Below are positions 6,982-12,245 of a stretch of 12,245 bases of DNA, one piece after another (position 1 is the first letter of the stretch; each line of letters starts with the position of its first letter). Where the stretch lies: positions 1-12,245 of the forward strand of contig JAKAMP010000023.1 in assembly GCA_021812865.1 (NCBI GenBank), read 5' to 3'. Origin of the DNA: Bacteroidota bacterium (lineage in GTDB: Bacteria; Bacteroidota; Bacteroidia; Bacteroidales; JAAYUG01). A program made the position numbers and the translations under genes. The notes beneath the pieces were generated by a model. That model saw nothing but the letters and a program-made list of their open reading frames with translations. It ran no database searches and had not been told where the DNA came from.

Positions 6982-7977
6982 TCATTTTACAGTAAGGTAG
7001 CTGTATGCCATTTGCAGTCCCTTTACCTGAGATTCCACATACTGGCGCAGTTCTTCAGAACTTCTGCCGGCATAGGAAAGGAAAGCAGAGGCCTGTCCGT
7101 ATATGGCAGGCATTTTGAGTTTCCGCATCAGGTAGTATCCATCGAGGAACGAACGTATTCCACCCGATACAATGATATATTTACATTGGAATGGAGTTCC
7201 CGTATCGATGTACTGGTTAATGATTTCTACCATTTCATCGGCCGAATGTCCTGTTTTGATTAGCGGTTCGAGGTAACTCATCCCTGTTTTACCGGCACGC
7301 AGCCATTCGAGGCGGGCAAAGTTTGTTCCCCCGAAGGCGCCAAACTCGATGGCTTCGAGTGGCAGCCTGAGTAGTGCCAGCAGGCTTTCCGGTCCCATCC
7401 CCTGCCCTACTTCTTTCACGATCACCTTCATGCTCGTACGGCTGAGCAATTTCCCAATGGTTTCAAACGGAGGGTGTTTCAGCCGATCCCCTTCAGGCTG
7501 GAAGAACTCCTGCATGGGATTTACATGCACGATCAATCCATCGGCCTGCAGTTTGTGCACCATTTCTTCCGCCACATGCACCCGTTGAGTGTCAACAAGA
7601 CTTTCCACCTGACTGATACCCAGGTTAGCATAAAAAGGGAGATCATTGCCGATGAGTGGGCGCATATTGAAATCTTCAAAATGATCATTATTTTCGAGCA
7701 AAGTACGGCAGGAACCCAACCCCATGCCCATGCCGAATTCACGGCAAACCATAGCCAGGTTTCGGTTAATGGCGCTTGCTTTATCCGAGCCGCCAGTCAT
7801 GCTCGATATCCAGATCGGTGTTTTGAGGATTCTTCCCATAAACGGGAATGACTGAGGGTACCCCATTGAATGCCCTGAAAGCATGGGTTCATAATTGAAC
7901 CTGCCGTCGAGTTCATTTACTGGAACTCTCGAATGAAGAGCAAGATCGATATGGTCATTTTTTCGTTTTTCCATCAT
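6982..7977 (-). CDS. fni: Type 2 isopentenyl-diphosphate isomerase
   Basis: This 331-residue FMN-dependent enzyme interconverts isopentenyl and dimethylallyl diphosphate, the two C5 units of isoprenoid synthesis, and needs FMN, a reduced nicotinamide and Mg2+. Landmarks are RKNDHI at the N-terminus (5-10), SSMTGG (58-63), GSCR (88-91, usually GSQR), HVNPMQE (151-157) with His151, Gln156 and the Mg-binding Glu157, KEVGQGM (188-194), and SGGIR late in the barrel. The FMN phosphate region reads GAFGGTNFARLE where most members have a GAGGTSWARIE-like motif. These are conservative family variants, and the catalytic residues remain. The protein is cytoplasmic. The first of two adjacent ATG codons is used here; either is possible. 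The gene has its own promoter and a structured leader, so it is probably a single-gene transcript, upstream of but separate from the palmitoyltransferase unit. Confidence 0.93.
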   Translation of the reverse strand: MMEKRKNDHIDLALHSRVPVNELDGRFNYEPMLSGHSMGYPQSFPFMGRILKTPIWISSMTGGSDKASAINRNLAMVCREFGMGMGLGSCRTLLENNDHFEDFNMRPLIGNDLPFYANLGISQVESLVDTQRVHVAEEMVHKLQADGLIVHVNPMQEFFQPEGDRLKHPPFETIGKLLSRTSMKVIVKEVGQGMGPESLLALLRLPLEAIEFGAFGGTNFARLEWLRAGKTGMSYLEPLIKTGHSADEMVEIINQYIDTGTPFQCKYIIVSGGIRSFLDGYYLMRKLKMPAIYGQASAFLSYAGRSSEELRQYVESQVKGLQMAYSYLTVK

Positions 7978-8016
7978 GCGTAATCGGTTTCCACTAGGAT
8001 AGAACTCTTCAAAACA

Positions 8017-8062
8017 CCTGCACGAACACAGGAGTGAGCTGCGATGTTATTACAAGTGCAGG
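8017..8062 (-). promoter_or_regulatory. Structured 5' leader of the isomerase mRNA
   Basis: CCTGCAC (8017-8023) and GTGCAGG (8056-8062) are perfect 7-bp complements enclosing a 32-nt loop. Inside it AACA (8025-8028) can pair with TGTT (8045-8048). In the leftward transcript this stem-loop would fill much of the roughly 100-nt leader, ending about 40 nt before the start codon. It matches no riboswitch class I recognise. Confidence 0.35.
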
Positions 8063-8082
8063 AAAGGGACGTTTTGATATTG

Positions 8083-8113
8083 TAAAAATACGACATCCCA
8101 ACAACCGTTCAAA
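8083..8113 (-). promoter_or_regulatory. Promoter of the isomerase gene
   Basis: On the minus strand TTTG (8113-8110) is followed after exactly 19 bp by TATTTTTA (8090-8083), one mismatch from TAnnTTTG. This is standard Bacteroidota promoter geometry and implies a leader of about 100 nt. Confidence 0.6.
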
Positions 8114-8154
8114 AAAAATCCAATAACCGGAGGTAAAAATAATGAGCAAGTGGC

Positions 8155-8182
8155 AAAAAAAATGGGCCCTCAGGCCCATTTT
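8155..8182 (-). terminator. Strong terminator of the Ton cluster
   Basis: AAAATGGGCC (8159-8168) and GGCCCATTTT (8173-8182) form a perfect 10-bp stem with a 4-nt loop. Read leftward, after tonB, the stem runs into an 8-base T tract (8162-8155). On the other strand it is followed by TTTTAAT, so it may work in both directions. It lies about 20 bp past the tonB stop codon. Confidence 0.9.
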
Positions 8183-8202
8183 AATATACATAATAAAATT
8201 GT

Positions 8203-8982
8203 TTACTGCAATACGAAGGTAATAGGCATGGTAAAGAGCTGTTTCACTGCTTTACCTCCCTGTTTACCAGGAGACCATTTGGGTGAGAGTTTCAGCACCC
8301 TGACGGCTTCTTCATCGAGAGCAGGGTCAACGCCCCTGAGCACTTTCACATCGGTGACATCGCCGGCGTGGTTTACGCAGAACTGCACGATTACTTTCCC
8401 GGTGATACCGTTTTCAACGGCAATTTCGGGATAAACAATGTGTTTCTGCACCCAGTTACGGAAACTTTCAAGGTCCCCACCTTCGAAAGTAGCGCTTTCT
8501 TCCACCACGAAGAATACAGGTTCTTCCTGCTGAACCACATTATCGGTTTCCTTCTGCACTTCAATCTGGTCAGGAACGGGTTCGTTTGTGGTGCTTGATG
8601 TCGCTTCGTCTACCGTTGCGAGATCGACTACCTGCTTCACGGTATCCACAACCACAGGAGCAGTATATTTGATCTGCTGTTCCATAGCGGGTGGTGGGGG
8701 AGGAGGAGGAGGAGGAGGAGGGATATCGTCATCTTTCTTCACACTTTCAAGAACAGCAGTAGTTTCTTTGATCAGATCCACGCTTTTGTCCTTGTTCATG
8801 TATGCCTTGATAAAAGGCACAGCTACGGCGGTGGAAATCCCAATGAAAGCCACAATGAAGGAAATGAGGACGAACTTATTGTATTTCTTTCTCAGATAAT
8901 ACGCACCATATTCCTTATTGCGGTTCTCAAAAACAATTTCCTCCAGGGTCACCGCCTTGTTCTGTAATTTTTCATTGTCCAT
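8203..8982 (-). CDS. tonB: TonB energy transducer
   Basis: The 259-residue protein has the Bacteroidota TonB layout. A cytoplasmic N-terminus with VTLEEIVFENRNKEYGAYYL (11-30) precedes one membrane helix at about 37-58. Next come a periplasmic spacer with 11 consecutive prolines (88-98), an acidic and glutamine-rich linker, and the C-terminal TonB domain (about 175-259) with YPEIAVENGITGKVIVQF and the SPGKQGGKAVKQLFTMPITF end. It spans the periplasm to couple the inner-membrane ExbB/ExbD proton motor to TonB-dependent outer-membrane receptors. It is the last gene of the leftward cluster, 11 bp after exbD, and is followed by a strong terminator. Assignment is firm; the receptors it serves are not in this window. 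Confidence 0.95.
   Translation of the reverse strand: MDNEKLQNKAVTLEEIVFENRNKEYGAYYLRKKYNKFVLISFIVAFIGISTAVAVPFIKAYMNKDKSVDLIKETTAVLESVKKDDDIPPPPPPPPPPPAMEQQIKYTAPVVVDTVKQVVDLATVDEATSSTTNEPVPDQIEVQKETDNVVQQEEPVFFVVEESATFEGGDLESFRNWVQKHIVYPEIAVENGITGKVIVQFCVNHAGDVTDVKVLRGVDPALDEEAVRVLKLSPKWSPGKQGGKAVKQLFTMPITFVLQ
8689..8721 (-). repeat. Polyproline tract with (CCT)7 microsatellite in tonB
   Basis: Eleven proline codons in a row include seven identical CCT codons (8701-8721), seen on the plus strand as AGG repeats. Being a trinucleotide repeat, slippage would lengthen or shorten the proline spacer without shifting the frame. Translation of such a run normally depends on elongation factor P. 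Confidence 0.9.
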
Positions 8983-8993
8983 AGTGACGCGGT

Positions 8994-9656
8994 TTATTTA
9001 GTTGCTGGGGCGGTACCTGATTTGCCGGCCTTGTAATCGGCAATCATTTTTTTCTCATAGCTGTTCAGGTCGACAATGGAATAGCGGGCGATGTTACAGA
9101 TGGCCATTTCGTCGATAATATCGACAAAGTCGCCATATTTCACATTTTCATCCGCTTTGATCAGCACGATCGGTCCCACTTTATCTTCCTTCTTCATGCG
9201 TTTGATCTCGGCAGAAACGGAGTCTCTCGGCAATTCGATCTTGCCTTCCGTTACACCCGTATTCAAACTGTCGATTCTTTCGAACAACGCTTTATTTCTC
9301 TGTAACAGAACTTTCCTGATCCCGTCTTTGCTGAAATCAGTTTCTGTAAGGACAGGCAATGGTTTTTTGGGGTCGATTTTGCCATTATACCAAAGGACCT
9401 TATCGTTGTCGGTGAGTATAATGTTCAAAACTCTCCATCCTGCAACCTCCGGTTGATTTTTAGGTACATTATTCTTTTCCGGAAGGATGATTTCCATTAC
9501 CTTGGGTTTGCTAAAAGCTGTGGTAAGCATAAAGAACGTAAGCAGCAAGCAGGCCAGGTCGACCATCGGCGTCATGTCGATGTGCGTACTGTGCTTTTTT
9601 GCGCGTCGTTTGCCTTTTTTCTTACCCGCACCTTCATCCTGAATTATTTCGGCCAT
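8994..9656 (-). CDS. exbD: ExbD/TolR-family biopolymer transport protein (second copy)
   Basis: The 220-residue protein has a very basic cytoplasmic N-terminus (KKKGKRRAKKHS) and one membrane helix at about 31-47 in MTPMVDLACLLLTFFMLTT. Asp33 corresponds to the essential proton-carrying aspartate of ExbD. A periplasmic domain follows (about 50-220) with the ExbD end pattern GPIVLIKADENVKYGDFVDIIDEM. It is longer than E. coli ExbD (about 140 residues) because of an insert around 60-140, normal for Bacteroidota. It forms the proton channel with ExbB and lies between the first exbD (12 bp gap) and tonB (11 bp gap). Confidence 0.93.
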   Translation of the reverse strand: MAEIIQDEGAGKKKGKRRAKKHSTHIDMTPMVDLACLLLTFFMLTTAFSKPKVMEIILPEKNNVPKNQPEVAGWRVLNIILTDNDKVLWYNGKIDPKKPLPVLTETDFSKDGIRKVLLQRNKALFERIDSLNTGVTEGKIELPRDSVSAEIKRMKKEDKVGPIVLIKADENVKYGDFVDIIDEMAICNIARYSIVDLNSYEKKMIADYKAGKSGTAPATK

Positions 9657-9668
9657 ATCGTAATGTCT

Positions 9669-10301
9669 TTACAGGTTTTTATCCATTTTCACAGTAACCT
9701 TTTCCAGGGTGGTGGTAAGGTTGAATTTATTCACATTATTATCCTGCAATATGTCCATCACTTTCTTAACTACTTTATAGTCGGCTCCTGCATCCCCTTT
9801 CACGGCAACCTCGAGGTTGGAGTTATAGGAACGAGCCCAGCGAATCCACATCGTCAGCTGGTTGTCGGTAGAGTCAATTGGGATACCCACTTGCATTTTT
9901 TCACGGGCAGACTGGTCTGGCGCATCAATCCAGGCTTTCACCTGGGTGATGGGCATGCCAAACGAGGCCATACCTTCGAACTTTTTGATTTCCTCAGGGG
10001 TGAACCTGATCTTATACTGACTTCCCATAGCCTGCAGAACTTTTCCGCGGATATGTTCGGAAGTATCAATACCCTGGTCTACGTTATAGTATACCTTGTT
10101 GTCTTTTGAAATCAAAATGGTGATAATATGCCTTTCAGGGGTTGTTGTTTCCGAAATTGACTTTGGTGTATCAACCTGAACTGCTTCCTGTGGACGAAAA
10201 GTAGTGGTAAGCATGAAGAACGTGAGCAGAAGGAAAAACAAGTCCACCATCGGGGTCATGTCGATGCGGGGTGTTTTTACCGGTAATTTAATTTTTCCCA
10301 T
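9669..10301 (-). CDS. exbD: ExbD/TolR-family biopolymer transport protein (first copy)
   Basis: The 210-residue protein has a short N-terminus, then RIDMTPMVDLFFLLLTFFMLTT (about 12-33) as the single membrane helix with the conserved Asp20. A periplasmic domain of about 175 residues follows, ending in AVKGDAGADYKVVKKVMDILQDNNVNKFNLTTTLEKV, typical of ExbD. It keeps the essential aspartate, so both ExbD copies look functional. The periplasmic halves of the two copies differ clearly in sequence, so they are not a recent duplication and may form a mixed dimer inside the ExbB pentamer. It lies 50 bp after exbB and 12 bp before the second exbD. Confidence 0.93.
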   Translation of the reverse strand: MGKIKLPVKTPRIDMTPMVDLFFLLLTFFMLTTTFRPQEAVQVDTPKSISETTTPERHIITILISKDNKVYYNVDQGIDTSEHIRGKVLQAMGSQYKIRFTPEEIKKFEGMASFGMPITQVKAWIDAPDQSAREKMQVGIPIDSTDNQLTMWIRWARSYNSNLEVAVKGDAGADYKVVKKVMDILQDNNVNKFNLTTTLEKVTVKMDKNL

Positions 10302-10351
10302 TTTCTCTCAGTTTGAATATTTCTACTAAATCGTCCTCTCACACAACGTAA

Positions 10352-11167
10352 TTATTTCTTCAGGGAAGAAGCAAAGGTTTGGGTGAGACTGAAACTGGCC
10401 TCGTCCATTTTGAAGGTCATAGCATCAATTCTGGAAGAGAAGTAGTTGTAGAACAGAATGGCAAGGGTTGAACCTGTGATACCGAAAGCGGTGTTCACAA
10501 GGGCTTCAGAAATACCGGTTGCCAACTGGAGAGCATCGGGAGCACCGGCGGTGGCCAGAGCGGCGAATGCGCGGATCATACCGAGCACCGTTCCGATCAG
10601 ACCGATCAGCACGGAGATCGAAGCTACGGTTGAGAGGATCACAAGGTTCTTTGAAAGCACGGGAAGTTCAAGAGCGGAAGCTTCTTCGAGGTCTTTCTGC
10701 AAAGCAAGAACCTTCTGGTCATTCTGAAGCAAATTATCTTTCTGCAGGTCTCTGTAACGGTGCAAACCAGCCTTGATAACATTGGCAAGTGAACCCCTCT
10801 GCTTGTCGCAAAGAGCGCTTGCATCATCAATTTTATCGTCATTCAGACTGACCTGGAGCCTGCGAACGAAACCGTTGATGCTGCCTTTGCCTTTTGCGCG
10901 GCTAATCATAATGAAACGTTCGAAAATGAAGGTAAGAAGGGTAAGGTTCACGGTGATCAGAACCGGAACGATTGGTCCACCTTTGTAAATAATTCCTAGG
11001 TAGTTACCCTTGATAGGAGTTCCTTCAGGGTTCAAACCTTCAAAGTTAACCGGATTACCCATTACATATTTGTAAATAAGGTAGCCAGCAACAGCACACA
11101 GCACGATTACCGATCCTGCAAACATCGATGATAATGCATCTTTTAAAGATTGTCCTTTCATAATCAT
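10352..11167 (-). CDS. exbB: MotA/TolQ/ExbB-family proton channel protein
   Basis: The 271-residue protein has four hydrophobic segments at about 15-36, 57-86, 172-205 and 216-243. The extra first helix is usual in Bacteroidota ExbB/TolQ proteins. The signature is ISVLIGLIGTVLGMIRAF (184-201), then GISEALVNTAFGITGSTLAILFYNYF (218-243), with pore-lining threonines at 193, 226 and 231. A cytoplasmic domain lies between helices 2 and 3 (about 88-170). It forms the pentameric stator of the Ton motor with ExbD. It follows the TPR gene by 143 bp. I see no strong TAnnTTTG box there, so it may be read from upstream or from a poorly matching promoter. Confidence 0.94.
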   Translation of the reverse strand: MIMKGQSLKDALSSMFAGSVIVLCAVAGYLIYKYVMGNPVNFEGLNPEGTPIKGNYLGIIYKGGPIVPVLITVNLTLLTFIFERFIMISRAKGKGSINGFVRRLQVSLNDDKIDDASALCDKQRGSLANVIKAGLHRYRDLQKDNLLQNDQKVLALQKDLEEASALELPVLSKNLVILSTVASISVLIGLIGTVLGMIRAFAALATAGAPDALQLATGISEALVNTAFGITGSTLAILFYNYFSSRIDAMTFKMDEASFSLTQTFASSLKK

Positions 11168-11172
11168 TTATC

Positions 11173-11202
11173 GTTTAAGGTAAGTATTAAACTTTTGTTT
11201 AA
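11173..11202. repeat. Three alternating GTTTAA/TTAAAC half-sites before exbB
   Basis: GTTTAA (11173-11178), TTAAAC (11187-11192) and GTTTAA (11197-11202) are spaced 8 and 4 bp apart. The middle one can pair with either neighbour. The array ends a few bases before the exbB start codon. It could be an operator or alternative leader hairpins, but the bases are AT-rich and chance is possible. Confidence 0.35.
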
Positions 11203-11310
11203 AAAATTGAGGTATAAAGAAACTAATATTTTTCTAATTAATCATGGACTTGAACATATTTTTAACTCTGTTTCCATTCATCCGCGAACACTGGGTTGCG
11301 CATTGTCAGC

Positions 11311-12245
11311 CTATCTGTTATTCTGAGCTTCCTGAGCCTTGATTGCTTTATCAAGATCACTCAATATCTTCTTTACATCCGCATCGTTGGGATCCATTGC
11401 TTTTACTTTCAGATAATAGTCCCTGGCATCCTTATATTTCTTTTCCTTGTACCTGATCAGGCCAAGAGCTTTCAAAGCTTTTATCTGGGTAACCTTGTTC
11501 GATGGATCCAAATTATATAATCGATTAAACCAGTTATAAGCCTGAATATAATCAGGTTCTTTCAGGAACATGAGATACATGGATCCCATATAGTTGAAAG
11601 CTTCTTCCAATTCTTTTTCATATTTAACGGTATCGGAACCAACCTTCTGGATAAGCAAATCAAATTTGGGTTTTGCAGCACTGACATCCAGTGTATAGTA
11701 TTTCCCTTCGCTTAGCTTTTGTTCAGAAGCTGCCATAGAACGGGCATCGAAAAGATAAGCCTGGATGTTGTCGGGTTCAATTGCGGTAATAGCCATAAAC
11801 GCGGTATCGGCCTTACCATATGCACCCATCATGTAATACATTTTGGCGATCTGCATCATGTCCTGCAGCCTGACTTTCATATTTGACTTGGGGGTATGCT
11901 TGATTTTTTTCTCATACATGGCGATGGACTGGGGATACCAATGTGCATAATAATATGCCAGGGCCATTTCGCTGACCAGCGTCAGGTCATTGGTATCAAG
12001 TTCATACGCCTTATTGAGGTTGTCGAATGCCTTGGCCAGTTCAGACGAATCGTTTTTCGCATGCCTGTACTGCAGCCTTCCAAAATAGGCATAATCCCTG
12101 GAGAAGATGTTCTTTGGTTTTGCATTTTTGAAGAACTCCTGCATATAGGCGATCCCTTTTTCAATTTCAGGAGGTCGCATATCATAACAGCAATACCCGG
12201 CAATTCTGTTGAGGTAATTCCTGGATTTGTCCACCTTCTGGATTT
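11311..12245 (-). CDS. Tetratricopeptide-repeat protein, N-terminus outside window
   Basis: The frame is open to the window edge (about 311 residues visible). A GTG at 12232-12234 lies inside it and is probably not the start. At least five TPR-like helix pairs are visible, including LAYYYAHWYPQSIAMYEKKI, MYYMMGAYGKADTAFMAITA, IQAYNWFNRLYNLDPSNK and LIRYKEKKYKDARDYYLKVK, each followed by a typical DP(N/S)D or similar turn. The C-terminus is charged (KAIKAQEAQNNR). TPR proteins of this kind accompany Bacteroidota Ton clusters, and the missing N-terminus probably carries a signal peptide. It likely serves as a periplasmic or membrane scaffold near the TonB machinery; its partner is unknown. Family is firm, function is not. 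Confidence 0.85.
   Translation of the reverse strand, partial: IQKVDKSRNYLNRIAGYCCYDMRPPEIEKGIAYMQEFFKNAKPKNIFSRDYAYFGRLQYRHAKNDSSELAKAFDNLNKAYELDTNDLTLVSEMALAYYYAHWYPQSIAMYEKKIKHTPKSNMKVRLQDMMQIAKMYYMMGAYGKADTAFMAITAIEPDNIQAYLFDARSMAASEQKLSEGKYYTLDVSAAKPKFDLLIQKVGSDTVKYEKELEEAFNYMGSMYLMFLKEPDYIQAYNWFNRLYNLDPSNKVTQIKALKALGLIRYKEKKYKDARDYYLKVKAMDPNDADVKKILSDLDKAIKAQEAQNNR

Noticed and set aside
6740..6985. 81-codon minus-strand frame between the isomerase and palmitoyltransferase genes
   Set aside because: It overlaps the isomerase stop codon, has unbiased composition and no recognisable motif, and covers terminator-like and promoter-proximal DNA.
8689..8723. G-rich AGG repeat as a G-quadruplex or regulatory repeat
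   Set aside because: The repeat is explained by proline codons inside tonB. Short GG runs could form weak two-layer structures, but nothing supports a function.
12232..12234. GTG as the start of the TPR protein
   Set aside because: The same frame is open upstream to the window edge and no signal peptide follows this codon, so the true start is most likely outside the window.

Overview
The window looks like ordinary chromosomal sequence from a member of the Bacteroidota, probably an environmental relative of the Bacteroidales. Four things point there: promoter boxes of the TAnnTTTG type, with TTTG about 19-21 bp upstream in the best cases; a Bacteroides-type serine palmitoyltransferase; a Ton energy cluster with two exbD genes in a row; and starts that lack strong Shine-Dalgarno sequences. 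I see no phage, transposase, integrase, CRISPR or toxin-antitoxin genes.

Left part (1-1932). A leftward pair encodes a small exported c-type cytochrome (370-756) and the N-terminal part of an outer-membrane beta-barrel-like protein that runs off the window (1-327). A Crp/Fnr-family regulator (950-1654) is divergent from them. Its cysteines suggest an FNR-like iron-sulfur or redox sensor. Two similar palindrome-like sites 21 bp apart lie in front of it, so this is a plausible redox-responsive, self-regulated unit. A tRNA-Arg(ACG) gene with its own promoter box and a strong terminator follows.

Middle part (2049-7977). A D-serine dehydratase/D-threonine aldolase-type PLP enzyme (leftward) is divergent from a glycerate kinase (rightward). 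The kinase converges, with only 3 bp between, on a leftward two-gene sphingolipid unit: serine palmitoyltransferase first, then a short-chain reductase that probably reduces its 3-keto product. A near-consensus promoter precedes the palmitoyltransferase. Upstream of it is a type 2 isopentenyl-diphosphate isomerase gene with its own promoter and a roughly 100-nt structured leader.

Right part (8155-12245). A leftward Ton energy cluster reads TPR protein (5' end outside the window), exbB/tolQ, exbD, exbD, tonB, and ends at a strong hairpin terminator. It should energise TonB-dependent outer-membrane receptors with the proton-motive force.

I found no clear new multi-gene system. The points most worth a second look are the FNR-like regulator with its paired sites, the cytochrome with no methionine available as second haem ligand, the serine/sphingolipid neighbourhood, the structured isomerase leader, and a pseudoknot-like element at 2049-2100.
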